A stretch of 64,000 nt of DNA from Stenotrophomonas bentonitica (GCF_013185915.1 NZ_JAAZUH010000001.1:1-64000), one strand, 5' to 3'. Numbered from the stretch's first letter, positions 16,977 through 27,476 are shown. The notes: generated by a model not told the origin, from the letters alone. A program made the numbers and translations.

Positions 16977-18032
16977 TCACAGGGGGGCCACCGCGCCGCG
17001 GCTGGGGGCTTCGCGACGACGGCGGATGGCCTCGACGCAGTCTTGCACCAGGGCAGGGCCCCGGAAGATCAGGCCGCTGTAGCACTGCACCAGTGCCGCG
17101 CCGGCGGCCATCTTGGCCACGGCATCGGCACCGGACTGGATGCCACCGACACCGATCAACGGGGTGGATTCGGGCAGGCGCGCGCGCAGGCGGCGCAGCA
17201 CCAGGGTGGACTGGCCCAGCAGCGGCGCGCCGGACAGGCCGCCGGCTTCGCTGGCCCGCGGATCGCCGGCCACTGCGCTGCGGTCGATGGTGGTGTTGGT
17301 GGCGATCACGCCGTCGACCTTCAATTCGCCGAGCACGCGCGCGGCGGCGTCGATGTCGCGGTCGCTCAGGTCCGGGGCGACCTTGACCAGCATCGGCACG
17401 CGCTTGCCATGCCTGGCCGCCAGCGCTTCCTGGCTTTCGCGCAGCTGCGAGACCAGCTGGCGCAGCGCGGTTTCTTCCTGCAGTTCGCGCAGGCCGGCGG
17501 TGTTGGGCGAGGAGATGTTGACGGTGATGTAGTCGGCCAGCGGATACACCTTCTGCAGGCAGTGCTGGTAATCGTCGAACGCCTGCTCGTTGGGGGTGTC
17601 CTTGTTCTTGCCGATGTTGATGCCCAGCAGGCCGTCGCGACGCTGGGCGCGTTCCACGTTGCGCACCAGCGCATCCACGCCCTGGTTGTTGAAGCCCATG
17701 CGGTTGATGATCGCCTGGTGCGCAGGCAGCCGGAACAGGCGCGGCTTCGGGTTGCCTTCCTGCGGTCGCGGGGTGATGGTGCCGATCTCCACGAAGCCGA
17801 AGCCGAGCGCGAACAGCGCGTCGATGTGCTCGCCGTTCTTGTCCAGCCCGGCGGCCAGGCCGACCGGATTGGGGAAGCGCAGGCCGAATGCGTTGGTCGG
17901 CAGCGGGGCGGGGCGGCGCGCCATCAGCGGCGTGGTGCCGGTGCGATAGGCGAGTTCCAGCGCACTCAGGCCCAGGCCGTGGGCGCGCTCTGCGTCCAGC
18001 GAAAACAGGAAGGGTCGGGCAAGCGAGTACAT
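16977..18032 (-). CDS. pyrD: Dihydroorotate dehydrogenase (quinone), class 2
   Basis: 351 aa. Oxidises dihydroorotate to orotate with FMN, passing electrons to quinone at the inner membrane; fourth step of pyrimidine synthesis. The N-terminal 40 residues ([19 protein letters not shown]) form the amphipathic membrane helix pair of class 2 enzymes. FMN and substrate motifs: [34 protein letters not shown] and [11 protein letters not shown] with the catalytic Ser that marks class 2. [11 protein letters not shown] binds FMN phosphate. It starts the pyrD-murB-EamA run. Confidence 0.96.
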   Translation of the reverse strand: MYSLARPFLFSLDAERAHGLGLSALELAYRTGTTPLMARRPAPLPTNAFGLRFPNPVGLAAGLDKNGEHIDALFALGFGFVEIGTITPRPQEGNPKPRLFRLPAHQAIINRMGFNNQGVDALVRNVERAQRRDGLLGINIGKNKDTPNEQAFDDYQHCLQKVYPLADYITVNISSPNTAGLRELQEETALRQLVSQLRESQEALAARHGKRVPMLVKVAPDLSDRDIDAAARVLGELKVDGVIATNTTIDRSAVAGDPRASEAGGLSGAPLLGQSTLVLRRLRARLPESTPLIGVGGIQSGADAVAKMAAGAALVQCYSGLIFRGPALVQDCVEAIRRRREAPSRGAVAPL

Positions 18033-18041
18033 GGCGTCCAG

Positions 18042-18812
18042 TCAGTCCAGCGTGCCGACGAAGGCACGGGTTTGGTATTCAAAAGCAATCTTGCCATCCA
18101 CCGCATGCGCGTCGAACAGCTGCTGCAGCGCCTCCAGCATCGTCGCGTGGCGCGGGTGTCCCGGCGGGGGCGCGTACGACGACGACAGCAGGCGGCCACG
18201 CAGGCCGTCGGCGTCCATGGTCTGCGTGTTCGGGAACTGCGCGATGCCGCGCAGGCCGTCGCCGAACCACGCACGCATGGTGTCATCGTCCTGGTAGCGC
18301 TCGGCCACCTCGGTGTAGTCGGTCCCGAACTCCAGCAGCAGCTGCTCGTAGCCGACCAGGAATGGTGAGGCGTCGAGCAGGCGCGAGTTCCAGAACACCA
18401 GTGCCATCCCGCCCGGATGCAGGATGCGCGACCATTCGCGGTGCACGGCGGTGGTGTCGAACCAGTGGAAGGCCTGTGCGGCGCTGACCAGCCCGACGCT
18501 GTCGTCGGCCAGGGTGGTGGCTTCGGCGGTGCCGTCCACCAGTTTCAGGCGCAGGTACTCATGGGCCAGCAGCGCCTCGGCCGCCTCGCGCATCGGCGCG
18601 TTGGGCTCGACCGCGATCACCGGGTGGCCGCTGGCCAGGAACAGCCGTGTGGAAATGCCGGTGCCGGCACCGATGTCGGCCACCAGGGTCTCGGTCGGCA
18701 CGCCGATCTCGCGATGCAGCCAGTCCAGCAGCGCCGGCGGGTAATCGGGACGGTAGCGCACGTAATCGGCTACGCGGTTGCTGAAACGTCCGGTGGGATC
18801 CGATCCGCTCAT
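18042..18812 (-). CDS. Class I SAM-dependent methyltransferase
   Basis: 256 aa from ATG 18812. The Rossmann-fold SAM motif I is [15 protein letters not shown] (about 41-55), followed by [10 protein letters not shown] (motif II acidic end) and the family mark QAFHWFD near 110, typical of Methyltransf_11 proteins such as yeast Crg1/trans-aconitate methyltransferase relatives. Substrate unknown. Ends 9 nt before pyrD begins on the same strand, so it may be cotranscribed with it. Confidence 0.85.
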   Translation of the reverse strand: MSGSDPTGRFSNRVADYVRYRPDYPPALLDWLHREIGVPTETLVADIGAGTGISTRLFLASGHPVIAVEPNAPMREAAEALLAHEYLRLKLVDGTAEATTLADDSVGLVSAAQAFHWFDTTAVHREWSRILHPGGMALVFWNSRLLDASPFLVGYEQLLLEFGTDYTEVAERYQDDDTMRAWFGDGLRGIAQFPNTQTMDADGLRGRLLSSSYAPPPGHPRHATMLEALQQLFDAHAVDGKIAFEYQTRAFVGTLD

Positions 18813-18819
18813 GGGCACC

Positions 18820-19104
18820 TCACGACTGCAGGGAAACGAACCAGGCCAGGCCACCGAAGAACATGATGATGGCGAGCACGGCCAGCACGCTGCCGATCAC
18901 CACCACCCAGCCCATGATCAGGCCGGCCAGCGCCAGGCCGTCGCCTTCCAGCTCCAGCGGGCGGCGCCGGATTTCGGCGCGGGCCATGTGCCCGGTGATG
19001 ATGGCCACCACGCTGCCAAGGAAGGGAAGGGCGGTCCAGCCGAGGATGCCGGCGATCAGGCTGATCAGGGCCATCGGGCTGGTTTGACGCGGCGGAAGGC
19101 TCAT
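18820..19104 (-). CDS. DUF4190-type small membrane protein
   Basis: 94 aa from ATG 19104. Two hydrophobic helices (about 12-35 and 62-88) connected by a GHMARAEIRRRP loop, the signature of DUF4190 proteins (GHxAxxxIRR). Function unknown; inner membrane. Seven nt separate its stop from the methyltransferase start, suggesting one transcript. Confidence 0.85.
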   Translation of the reverse strand: MSLPPRQTSPMALISLIAGILGWTALPFLGSVVAIITGHMARAEIRRRPLELEGDGLALAGLIMGWVVVIGSVLAVLAIIMFFGGLAWFVSLQS

Positions 19105-19156
19105 GCGGCTCCTGGGGGATGGGGCGGACAAGGGAATGATAGGGCCAGAGCCGACG

Positions 19157-19918
19157 TTATCCCATCAAGACCTGCCCACCATCGACATTCAAGGTATGGC
19201 CGGTGATCCAGCGGGCCAGCGGCGAGCACAGGAACAGGGCCGCGTCGGCGACCTCCTGCGGGTGGCCGAAGCGGCCGAACGGGATCTTGGCCAGGGTGCC
19301 GTGGTACAGCGCCGGGTCTTCGCTGCGGCGGCGCGCCCACAGCCCGTCCTCGAACTCGATCGAGCCCGGGGCGATGGCGTTGACGCGGATCCGGTGCGGG
19401 GCCAGCGCCAGGGCCTGCGAGGTGGTGTAGTGCATCAGCGCCGCCTTGGCAGCGCCATAAGGCGCCGCGCCGGGGCGTGGTTGCTGCGCGGCGATCGAAG
19501 CCAGGTTGAGGATGCAGGCGTCGCTGGACTGCTGCAGCCAGGGCAGGGCCAGGCGCGAGGCGCGTACGGCCGACATCAGGTCCACGCCCAGGCTGGCTTC
19601 CCAGCCGGCTTCGTCATCGGACATGCCGTAGCCGGTGGCGTTGTTGATCAGGATATCGATGCCGCCCAGCGCGTTGGCGGCGCTGGCCAGCCAGCGTTCG
19701 ATGTCCTCCAGGCGGGCCAGGTCGGCCGTTTCGGTGTGCATCGGGACGCCCAGCGCGGCGGCGTCTTCGCGCAGCGCGGCCAGGCCCGGTTCACCCCGGG
19801 CGCAGACCGACACCGCCGCGCCAGCCGAGGCAAAGGCCAGCGCCATGGCGCGGCCGATGCCCTTGCTGCCGCCGGCCACCAGTACCCGGCGGCCGCTGAA
19901 GTCGAGCGCGTGGCTCAC
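19157..19918 (-). CDS. Short-chain dehydrogenase/reductase
   Basis: 253 aa from GTG 19918, which shares GTGA with the stop of the aldehyde dehydrogenase gene. Classical SDR: cofactor motif [11 protein letters not shown] (about 14-24), NNATG near 89, catalytic Ser in LNLASIA, and YGAAK (Tyr-xxx-Lys). [10 protein letters not shown] and the C-terminal [11 protein letters not shown] are typical of the SDR 'FabG-like' subfamily. The coupling with an ALDH suggests consecutive steps on one substrate, not identified. Confidence 0.88.
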   Translation of the reverse strand: MSHALDFSGRRVLVAGGSKGIGRAMALAFASAGAAVSVCARGEPGLAALREDAAALGVPMHTETADLARLEDIERWLASAANALGGIDILINNATGYGMSDDEAGWEASLGVDLMSAVRASRLALPWLQQSSDACILNLASIAAQQPRPGAAPYGAAKAALMHYTTSQALALAPHRIRVNAIAPGSIEFEDGLWARRRSEDPALYHGTLAKIPFGRFGHPQEVADAALFLCSPLARWITGHTLNVDGGQVLMG

Positions 19919-21447
19919 AGGTCGAACTTGATGCCCTGGGCCAGCGGCAGCGAATCGGAGTAGTTGATGGTGTTGGTCTGGCGGCGCATGTAGACCTTCC
20001 ACGCATCCGAACCGGACTCGCGGCCACCGCCGGTGTCCTTCTCGCCACCGAACGCACCGCCGATCTCCGCACCCGAGGTACCGATGTTGACGTTGGCGAC
20101 GCCGCAGTCCGAACCGGCTGCCGACAGGAAGCGCTCGGCGGTCTTGAGGTTGGTGGTGAAGATCGACGAAGAAAGGCCCTGCGGCACGCCGTTCTGCATG
20201 TCGATGGCTTCGTCCAGGGTGCTGTACTTCATCACGTACAGGATCGGCGCGAAGGTTTCGTGCTGCACCACTTCGTCGCTGTTCTTCAGGCCGGTCACGA
20301 TGGCCGGCAGCACGAAGTTGCCAGCGCGGTCGATGCGCGTGCCGCCGGTTTCCACGGTGCCGCCGCTGGCCTTGGCCTTCTCGATGGAGGCCAGGAACTG
20401 CTGCACGGCGCCGTCGCTGTTGAGCGGGCCCATCAGGTTGGCCGGATCGGTCGGATCGCCGATCTTGCCTTCGACCTGCTTGTACGCCTTGATCAGCGTG
20501 GCCAGCACGTCGTCGTGGATGGATTCGTGCACGATCAGGCGGCGGGTGGTGGTGCAGCGCTGGCCGGCGGTGCCGACCGCACCGAACACGATGCCCGGGA
20601 TGGCCAGCTTCAGGTCGGCGGTTTCATCGAGGATGATCGCGTTGTTGCCGCCCAGCTCGAGCAGGCAGCGGCCCAGGCGGTGGGCGACCTTCTCGGCGAC
20701 CTGGCGGCCGACCTGGGTCGAACCGGTGAAGCTGATCAGCGGCACGCGCTTGTCGGCCACCATCTTCTCCGACAGTGCCGTGCCTGCATCGTTGATCAGG
20801 AAGAAGATGTCCGGGAAGCCGGCGCCACGCAGCGCGTCATTGCAGATCTTCATCGAGGCAATGGCGGTCAGCGGGGTCTTGTTGGACGGCTTCCACAGGC
20901 ACACATCGCCGCAGATCGCGGCGAGGAACGAGTTCCAGGCCCACACGGCGACCGGGAAGTTGAACGCGCTGATGATGCCGACCAGGCCGAGCGGCTGGTA
21001 CTGCTCGTACATGCGGTGGCCGGGGCGCTCGGAATGCATGGTGTAGCCGTACAGCATGCGGCTCTGGCCCACCGCGAAGTCGGCGATGTCGATCATCTCC
21101 TGCACTTCGCCGTCGCCTTCCGGCTTGCTCTTGCCCATTTCCAGTGCCACCAGCGAACCCAGCGCATCCTTGTTGGCGCGCAGCGCTTCGCCGCACAGGC
21201 GCACGGCTTCGCCGCGGCGCGGGGCCGGGGTGGTGCGCCACACCTTGAAGGCTTCCTGGGCGCGCGCCACGATGGTTTCGTAGTCGGCGTCGGTGGTGGC
21301 ATACACCTGGGCGATGGCTTCACCGGTGGTCGGGTTGACCGGGGTGATCACGCCGGCGTCGGTGGCGGTGGACCACTCGCCGTTGCCGAGGTAGGTGCCA
21401 GCGTTGGTCGCGTCGAGGCCGAGCGCCTTGAGCAGGTCAGAGGACAT
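19915..21447 (-). CDS. amaB: ALDH7-family aldehyde dehydrogenase
   Basis: 510 aa. Best match by motif to the antiquitin/ALDH7 group, L-2-aminoadipate 6-semialdehyde (piperideine-6-carboxylate) dehydrogenase of lysine catabolism. Seen: [11 protein letters not shown] substrate/cofactor loop, [14 protein letters not shown] site, catalytic Glu in LELGGNN, catalytic Cys in [12 protein letters not shown], and [10 protein letters not shown] with the Glu-Thr-Phe-Ala-Pro signature. Cytoplasmic NAD-dependent oxidation. Only the downstream SDR is coupled to it; no other lysine-catabolism gene is visible, so the substrate is inferred from family and the symbol is tentative. Confidence 0.8.
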   Translation of the reverse strand: MSSDLLKALGLDATNAGTYLGNGEWSTATDAGVITPVNPTTGEAIAQVYATTDADYETIVARAQEAFKVWRTTPAPRRGEAVRLCGEALRANKDALGSLVALEMGKSKPEGDGEVQEMIDIADFAVGQSRMLYGYTMHSERPGHRMYEQYQPLGLVGIISAFNFPVAVWAWNSFLAAICGDVCLWKPSNKTPLTAIASMKICNDALRGAGFPDIFFLINDAGTALSEKMVADKRVPLISFTGSTQVGRQVAEKVAHRLGRCLLELGGNNAIILDETADLKLAIPGIVFGAVGTAGQRCTTTRRLIVHESIHDDVLATLIKAYKQVEGKIGDPTDPANLMGPLNSDGAVQQFLASIEKAKASGGTVETGGTRIDRAGNFVLPAIVTGLKNSDEVVQHETFAPILYVMKYSTLDEAIDMQNGVPQGLSSSIFTTNLKTAERFLSAAGSDCGVANVNIGTSGAEIGGAFGGEKDTGGGRESGSDAWKVYMRRQTNTINYSDSLPLAQGIKFDL

Positions 21448-21579
21448 GCAAACTCCTGTTGCGGATCGAAAAAGGGCGCAGCCGCTGGCAGGGTGGGGGA
21501 TGCGGCATGCAGACCCCTCATTCTATCAGGACGCCCGCCGGGGCATTGCCGCAACGCCACACGACCGGTCCGGGGCCGC

Positions 21580-21585
21580 TACAAT
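21580..21585 (+). promoter_or_regulatory. Candidate -10 of kdsA
   Basis: GCTACAATTG context with TACAAT 32 nt before the kdsA ATG; no strong -35 is seen. AGGA (21607-21610) before the ATG is the ribosome site. Confidence 0.4.
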
Positions 21586-21616
21586 TGCGGTCATTGTTCG
21601 CCCCCCAGGAATCTGA

Positions 21617-22462
<846 letters not shown>

Positions 22463-22586
22463 GGCCAAAGGCCCTGCGCGGCGGGATCGGCCTTGGTCCC
22501 GTCGCTGAATGTGGGTATCCTTCACAGCTGCACGCACGCAATGTGCCTGCAGCCAGCGGCCAGGCCTCGCGCCTGCACCGCCCATT

Positions 22587-22663
22587 GGCCCCGTAGCTCA
22601 GCTGGATAGAGCGTCCCCCTCCTAAGGGGAAGGTCGCCCGTTCGAATCGGGCCGGGGTCACCA
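22587..22663 (+). tRNA. tRNA-Arg(CCT)
   Basis: 77 nt with encoded CCA. Acceptor stem GGCCCCG / CGGGGTC (one G-U pair), D-arm GCTCAGCTGGATAGAGC, anticodon stem TCCCC / GGGGA with loop CTCCTAA giving anticodon CCT (reads AGG), T-arm GCCCGTTCGAATCGGGC. All invariant positions are kept. tRNA 3' ends are frequent integration sites, but no integrase lies beside this one. Confidence 0.97.
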
Positions 22664-22747
22664 TTCTGAAAGGCGTCAGGGCCCGTAGTTTTACCGGCCG
22701 CACACCAGTAGTTCCTCAGACGTCGCACTCGCACCCGCACGGTCAGT

Positions 22748-24190
22748 ATGGGGCTTCCAATTCAGCGGATGTGGCCCATGCAAGGCGATGATCAAGCAGT
22801 GGCGCCCGGCGCCGGGATTCCCGGGCCTGTGCCCGGCACTCGGCTGACCGAGGGCTATGCGCGGGCAGTGGCCCGGGACGTGTATTTCTGGGCCTGGCCG
22901 CTGGTCAACATCTATAACCGGCGGGTGAACTTCCAGGCGCTGCCCGGGCCCGGGCGGCTGGGCGGGGTGCTGCCAGCCGCGCCGCCGAACCAGCTGAGCA
23001 TGCTGACCGACTATGTGTCGCCGAGCGAGCGGGAGGTAGCCTGTCCCAATCAGGACGTGGTGTACGGCGGCTGCCCCTTGGCGCTGGATGTGGAGCCGGT
23101 GGTGGTGCAGGTGCCGGACTTCGGCTCGCGGTTCTGGGTGTACCAGGTGGTGGATACGCGCACCGACAGCTTTGTCGAGCTGGGCGCCATGTACGGAACC
23201 GAACCGGGGTTCTACCTGCTGGTGGGCCCGCACTGGCAGGGTGAGCCGCCACCGGGCATCCGCCAGGTGTTCCGCAGTACCACCAACAGCGGCTACGCGA
23301 TCCCGCGGGTGTTCCTGGACGATACATCCGAGGATCGGGAGCAGGTGCAGGCGCTGCTTTCGCAGATGGGCATTTACCCGTTGTCGCAGTTCGATGGCAC
23401 GGTAAAGACGCGCGATTGGCATGCCACGCCGGACTTCCCCGCACCGCCGCCGCAACCGGACGGCAGTGAGGCACCCAAGGTGGATCCCACCACTTTCTGG
23501 GACGAGCTCCCGACCGTGCTCGCCGATACCACGCCGCTACCGGGTGAGGAAGCCCAGTACGCCAAGGCGCTGGCCCTGATCGAGGCGGCTGCGCGCGATC
23601 CAGCATTGAAGGCGGCGATCACCGACGAGGCGGTGCACACCGAGCGTGCGCTGATCGCGCCCCTGCTGGAGTTTCGCAACTTCGGAATTCCGCTGGCCGC
23701 GCACTGGTCGACGGTGCGCAATGGTGCGCAGTTTGGTACGGACTATTTCACGCGTACGGCGGTCGCCAAATCCAATATCTACGTCAACAAGCCCAACGAG
23801 GCGACGTACTTCTACCAGGACCTCGATGCGAACGGTGGGCGCCTCAACGGCAGCCGGCGCTATACCGTGACTTTCCCGTCAGGCGAACCGCCGGTGCGCG
23901 GCTTCTGGTCGCTCACGCTGTACGACGCGCAGCATTTCTTCGTGCCCAATGCGGCCAACCGTTTTTCGCTGGGCACGAAGAACAAGGACCTGGTACACAA
24001 CGCCGATGGCGGCATAACGCTTTACGTGCAGTCCGAGCCACCGGCTGATCCCGCATTGCGGCCGAACTGGTTGCCGTCGCCGGCGGATGCGGCGTTCTCG
24101 CTGTACGTGCGTACCTACTGGCCGGATGCGGCCATCCTCGATGGCGACTGGTCGCCGCCCGCTGTGCAACCCGAAGGAGCTGCGCCGTGA
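22748..24190 (+). CDS. DUF1254/DUF1214 protein
   Basis: 480 aa. N-terminal DUF1254 (about 30-160: YFWAWPLVNIYNRR, VACPNQDVVYGGCPLALD in parts, WVYQVVDTRTDSF) and C-terminal DUF1214 (about 350-455: YTVTFPSGEPPVRGFWSLTLYD in parts, FFVPNAANRFSLG). No signal peptide is evident from ATG 22748; ATGs at 22769 and 22778 are alternatives. The family is widespread, beta-rich and of unknown function. Four nt overlap with a second, lipoprotein member of the same family shows coupled expression. Confidence 0.85.
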   Translation: MGLPIQRMWPMQGDDQAVAPGAGIPGPVPGTRLTEGYARAVARDVYFWAWPLVNIYNRRVNFQALPGPGRLGGVLPAAPPNQLSMLTDYVSPSEREVACPNQDVVYGGCPLALDVEPVVVQVPDFGSRFWVYQVVDTRTDSFVELGAMYGTEPGFYLLVGPHWQGEPPPGIRQVFRSTTNSGYAIPRVFLDDTSEDREQVQALLSQMGIYPLSQFDGTVKTRDWHATPDFPAPPPQPDGSEAPKVDPTTFWDELPTVLADTTPLPGEEAQYAKALALIEAAARDPALKAAITDEAVHTERALIAPLLEFRNFGIPLAAHWSTVRNGAQFGTDYFTRTAVAKSNIYVNKPNEATYFYQDLDANGGRLNGSRRYTVTFPSGEPPVRGFWSLTLYDAQHFFVPNAANRFSLGTKNKDLVHNADGGITLYVQSEPPADPALRPNWLPSPADAAFSLYVRTYWPDAAILDGDWSPPAVQPEGAAP

Positions 24191-25569
24191 ATCGCATTGC
24201 CTGCACTGCCTTGGCTGTCGTCGTGTGCGGCGCACTGGCCGGATGTAACCGCACCCCACCCGAGGCGACGCCGGTTGCGGAAACGCCACCCGCGACGGCG
24301 GCTGCACCGCCTGCCAACACGCCGGCCTATACCGACCAGGACATCAGTGACGCCTGGATCTACCTGCTGGGTCGCCTGCTGGTACTTCGCCAGCAGAAGG
24401 CCGACCTCGCCGAGGGCATGCAGTGGAACCAGATCACCCACCGCAAGCCGGGCGCGGTGGAGTGGCCGAACCCGAACCTTGACGTGGCCTATTCCGAAGC
24501 CTGGGTGGCGCTGGACGAAAGCAGCTGCACCATCGTGACAGTGCCCAGAATCACAGGCCGCTATTACACCGTGCAGTTCCTCAACGGATGGGGCGAAACG
24601 CTGGCCAACATCAATGAGCGCACCCAGGCGCAGCGTCCGTCGGGCGAGTTCGCGGTGTGCCTGAAGGGGGCGAATGTCACGCTTCCTGCGGATGTCGTGC
24701 GTATCGATGTGCCTGCACGTTACCTGCGGATGCTGGCGCGGGTAGAGCTGGGCGACAACTGGGACCAGGCCGTGGCGCTGCAGCAGAAGTTCACGCTGCG
24801 CGCGACCGGCACGCCGGCGACACCTGCGCTGCCGGAAGTCGCCAGCTTCGACCAGCAGCACCTGCCCGGCGTGGAGGCGTTCGACAAGGCAGCCGCAGTG
24901 CTGGACAGCGAGCAGGATCTCAATCCTGGCATGGAAGCAGTGGCGGCCAAGGCGCGTTCGATTGGTGCAGCCATCCAGGACCCCGCCGAGCGCACGCGCG
25001 TGGACAAAGTTGTGCGCGAAAAAGCGCATGCTGACCTGGCCAAGGCCTCGCCGACAGTAGGGCATGGCACGCTGAAGAACGGCTGGGCACGGCCGTCGGT
25101 CGCGGGTGAGTATGGGAATGACTGGCTGGGACGCACCCTGGTGAACCTGGGTGGGATCTGGGCCAACAACATGGATGCGGTGGTGTACTACAAGGGCAAC
25201 CTTGACAGCACCAACACCCAGCTCAATGGCGATCACAGCTACACCATGACGTTCCCGAAGGATGCTTTGCCCGCGTCGTTCGCCGATTACTTCTGGTCCG
25301 TGATCGCGGTCGACCCGGTCTTCGCACGGGTTCTGCCGAATCCGAAAAAACGCTTCCTGCTCAATCGCGAGTCCGGCCTGAAGTACAACGCGGATGGTTC
25401 GTTGACTCTGTACTTTGGCGCGGAGAAGCCCAAAGACGCACCTGACCCGAACTGGCTGCCGACGCCAAAGGGTAAGGACTACCGGCTCACGTTCCGGTTC
25501 TATGGACCCATCGGCGGGGTCAAGGACGGCAGCTACTTCCCGCCGCCGCTGATCCGCAGCGACACGTGA
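24187..25569 (+). CDS. DUF1254/DUF1214 lipoprotein
   Basis: 460 aa from GTG 24187. Signal peptide with lipobox LAGC (residues 17-20) followed by a Pro/Thr-rich linker, so it is a lipoprotein. N-terminal DUF1254 (VEWPNPNLDVAYSEAWVALD in parts, YYTVQFLNGWGE) and C-terminal DUF1214 (YTMTFPKDALPASFADYFWS in parts, VLPNPKKRFLLNRESGL). A diverged paralogue of the upstream gene, presumably acting with it in the envelope while the partner stays cytoplasmic or is exported another way. Function unknown. Confidence 0.85.
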   Translation: MNRIACTALAVVVCGALAGCNRTPPEATPVAETPPATAAAPPANTPAYTDQDISDAWIYLLGRLLVLRQQKADLAEGMQWNQITHRKPGAVEWPNPNLDVAYSEAWVALDESSCTIVTVPRITGRYYTVQFLNGWGETLANINERTQAQRPSGEFAVCLKGANVTLPADVVRIDVPARYLRMLARVELGDNWDQAVALQQKFTLRATGTPATPALPEVASFDQQHLPGVEAFDKAAAVLDSEQDLNPGMEAVAAKARSIGAAIQDPAERTRVDKVVREKAHADLAKASPTVGHGTLKNGWARPSVAGEYGNDWLGRTLVNLGGIWANNMDAVVYYKGNLDSTNTQLNGDHSYTMTFPKDALPASFADYFWSVIAVDPVFARVLPNPKKRFLLNRESGLKYNADGSLTLYFGAEKPKDAPDPNWLPTPKGKDYRLTFRFYGPIGGVKDGSYFPPPLIRSDT

Positions 25570-25579
25570 CGCAACAACG

Positions 25580-25609
25580 CCCCGTGCACACGTCCGTCGC
25601 CGGGGTTTT
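25580..25609 (+). terminator. Possible terminator after the DUF1254 pair
   Basis: CCCCG (25580-25584) can pair with CGGGG (25601-25605), followed by TTTT (25606-25609). The 16-nt loop makes it weak. Confidence 0.4.
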
Positions 25610-25657
25610 ACAGCGGTCCTGTCAGCGTGGCCTCAACGCCATAGCACAGGACCCCGC

Positions 25658-25873
25658 ATGACTCTCCACGCGACACCTCTTGAGTTTCCCTGGCAGTCCA
25701 CCGGCCAGGTGCCAGCGCCCCAGCCGGAACCTGTCGCGCCGGAGCCGCCCGTAGAAGCGCCGCCGCCGAATGAACCTCCCGTGCAGGAGCCGCCGACCGA
25801 GGCTCCCCCGGAAGGGGATCCTTCGCCGGATCGGCCGCCGCTGGAAGCGCCCGAGCCGCCCAAGCCGCTATAG
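25658..25873 (+). CDS. Small Pro/Glu-rich protein
   Basis: 71 aa from ATG 25658. After LEFPWQSTGQV the rest is a low-complexity run of Pro, Glu and Ala (PQPEPVAPEPPVEAPPPNEP, then more of the same). No domain, no signal peptide. The composition resembles rigid spacers of TonB-like proteins, but no anchor or partner domain is present. An ideal terminator directly after it (25890-25913) supports it as a real transcription unit. A minus-strand frame across the same DNA (Gly/Ser-rich) is its mirror and less likely. Confidence 0.5.
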   Translation: MTLHATPLEFPWQSTGQVPAPQPEPVAPEPPVEAPPPNEPPVQEPPTEAPPEGDPSPDRPPLEAPEPPKPL

Positions 25874-25889
25874 GTTGTTCGCTCTTCTG

Positions 25890-25913
25890 CGCCGCACTCG
25901 TTGCGGCGTTTTT
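25890..25913 (+). terminator. Rho-independent terminator
   Basis: CGCCGCA (25890-25896) / TGCGGCG (25902-25908), 5-nt loop, TTTTT (25909-25913). It ends the Pro-rich gene transcript. Confidence 0.88.
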
Positions 25914-26101
25914 GTTTCAGGTTGAACCGGTGCGTGATGACGACGTCTCCATGTAAATACACATCAATAACCTGGTCTTTTCGCAGCAAAGACATCACTT
26001 AACGCTGCGATTCGAGGTCACGCCGACTTCATTCCCGATGCGGAAAAGTGGATTCACCCCGACACGGGTCATCCAGAATTTTTCACCAGGAGTAGAAATC
26101 A

Positions 26102-26551
26102 GTGAGCACCGAATCCAAGACCGCGCACACCCTCAATGACCTGATCGAAATCGCTCGTGACGGCAAGGACTTCTACACCGAAGCCGCCGGGAAAGTGAAA
26201 GACACCGAGCTGTCCTCGCTGTTCACCCGCATCGCCGGGGTCAAGGCCGACATCGTCAACTCGCTGAGCAGCACCGTGCTGGCCACCGGCGGCAAGCCGG
26301 CCGAGCACGGCACCATGGTCGGCTCCATGCAGCAGTTCTACGGCAAGGTCCGCGCCACCCTGGGTGACACCCAGTACGGTTACGTCGCCGAACTGGAAGA
26401 ATCCGAAGACCGCCTGCTGAAGGCGTTCAAGGACACCCTTACCGACAACGACACCCCGCCGGCCGCGCGCCAGGAAGTCACCCGCCTGCTGCCGCTGGTG
26501 CAGGAAACGCATGAAGTCATGCGCGCCCGCAAGCATGCCATGAAGCATTGA
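26102..26551 (+). CDS. PA2169/DUF2383-family ferritin-like protein
   Basis: 149 aa from GTG 26102 with AGGAG at 26088-26092. Four-helix bundle of the DUF2383/PA2169 type: TLNDLIEIARDGKDFYTEAA begins helix 1 (HTLNDLIEIARDGKDFY), KVKDTELSSLFTRIAG helix 2, GTMVGSMQQFYGKVRA and the acidic LEESEDRLLKAFKDTL. Ferritin-like carboxylate positions are only partly kept, so metal binding is uncertain. Family members rise under stress in Pseudomonas and xanthomonads. Stand-alone gene with a 188-nt upstream region. Confidence 0.85.
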   Translation: MSTESKTAHTLNDLIEIARDGKDFYTEAAGKVKDTELSSLFTRIAGVKADIVNSLSSTVLATGGKPAEHGTMVGSMQQFYGKVRATLGDTQYGYVAELEESEDRLLKAFKDTLTDNDTPPAARQEVTRLLPLVQETHEVMRARKHAMKH

Positions 26552-26590
26552 TCGAGAGGCGGGCGGCCCCACGCCGCCCCGCCTGTCGGG

Positions 26591-26611
26591 CGCCCCGGTT
26601 CAGCCGGGGCG
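26591..26611 (+). terminator. GC-rich hairpin after the DUF2383 gene
   Basis: Perfect stem CGCCCCGG (26591-26598) / CCGGGGCG (26604-26611) with a 5-nt loop but only a weak T-rich tail; probable terminator. Confidence 0.5.
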
Positions 26612-26705
26612 TCTGCGTTTCCGGCCCGCTCCGCCTTCCAGACCCCGGCGTACGGCACCTGCGGATATGGTGCATACTCGATTTTCGATATCGCTGGGAA
26701 TGCAC

Positions 26706-26993
26706 ATGGAACACATGCGTTGGCTCACGCTTCGTCTTGGCAACAACCAGTCCATCGGACCGCAGGTGCTGTTGAATCTCTGGTCCAACGCGTGCGAGAC
26801 GAACCAGTCGTCTGTCACCCGAGACAAACCGGTGGGCCGCTCCACCGCGTATGCGCTGCATGCGCCCACCTCGCTGGCGTATCCCAAGCGCGCAGAGCTG
26901 CGCATGCGCAAGCTGCTCGAAGAGGCCGGCTACACCTTCACCATGGGTTCTCTGGCCGATCGCCCGGCGCCGCAGCCGGTGCGTTTCCGCTGA
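26706..26993 (+). CDS. Small hypothetical protein
   Basis: 95 aa from ATG 26706 (ATG 26700 possible). Begins MEHMRWLTLRLGNNQSIGPQ (first 20 residues) and ends with a helix rich in Arg and Glu (KRAELRMRKLLEEAGYTFTM). No recognised family. The 'xxxLRMRKLLEEAGYxF' tail is reminiscent of short phage or plasmid proteins, but this is weak. GC (about 60%) is slightly below the neighbours. The plus frame is preferred over the overlapping minus-strand frame because the minus frame runs through the hairpin upstream. Confidence 0.45.
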   Translation: MEHMRWLTLRLGNNQSIGPQVLLNLWSNACETNQSSVTRDKPVGRSTAYALHAPTSLAYPKRAELRMRKLLEEAGYTFTMGSLADRPAPQPVRFR

Positions 26994-26999
26994 GGGTGC

Positions 27000-27476
27000 T
27001 CAGCCTGCCAGCGGAAGGACGCGGCGCATGATCCGGACCGGCACGCCGGTGCGATGGGTCTGTCGCTCCAGCGGTTCCCAACCGAGCCGTTTGTACAGTC
27101 CGCCATCATCGTGCTCGGTCTGCAGGAACACTTCGCGCACGCCGTAGCCGCGCGCTTTCTGCATCAGCGTTTCGATCATCGCGCTGGCCAGGTCATGGCC
27201 GCGGTGCTCCGGCGTGACGAACACGCCGCCCAGCCAGTGCAGCCGCTGCGGGTGCTCGGTGCGTTCGTGGAATTTCAGCTGCGCGGCGGCAATGGGGGTG
27301 TCGTCCTGCATGGCCATGAGCAGCATCGGCAGCTCGTTGTCGTGCAGGAACACCTCCAGCCGCTGCTGCTCGTCATCGAAGGTGTGCCCGGGCACGCGGG
27401 CGCCCCAGGTATCGAAGTACCAGTGCGCAACCGTGGGCATCAACTGCGGGGCCTGGCTCAGGGTCAGGAATTTCAT
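27000..27476 (-). CDS. GNAT-family N-acetyltransferase
   Basis: 158 aa. Central GNAT core: LGGVFVTPEHRGHDLASAMI (about 82-101) carries the acetyl-CoA pyrophosphate loop R/Q-x-x-G-x-A variant RGHDLA, followed by VREVFLQTEHDDGGLYKRLGW (as VREVFLQTEHD and LYKRLGW) with the Tyr general-acid position. Substrate unknown. Single gene, convergent with the small hypothetical gene. Confidence 0.85.
   Translation of the reverse strand: MKFLTLSQAPQLMPTVAHWYFDTWGARVPGHTFDDEQQRLEVFLHDNELPMLLMAMQDDTPIAAAQLKFHERTEHPQRLHWLGGVFVTPEHRGHDLASAMIETLMQKARGYGVREVFLQTEHDDGGLYKRLGWEPLERQTHRTGVPVRIMRRVLPLAG

Noticed and set aside
22587..22663. tRNA-Arg as an island attachment site
   Set aside because: No integrase and no repeat of the tRNA 3' end within the window.
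25633..25998. Minus-strand Gly/Ser-rich 121-aa frame
   Set aside because: It is the complement of the Pro/Glu-rich gene and would read through the strong terminator at 25890-25913.
26600..26911. Minus-strand 103-aa frame
   Set aside because: Overlaps the better plus-strand small gene and lacks a plausible start or family.
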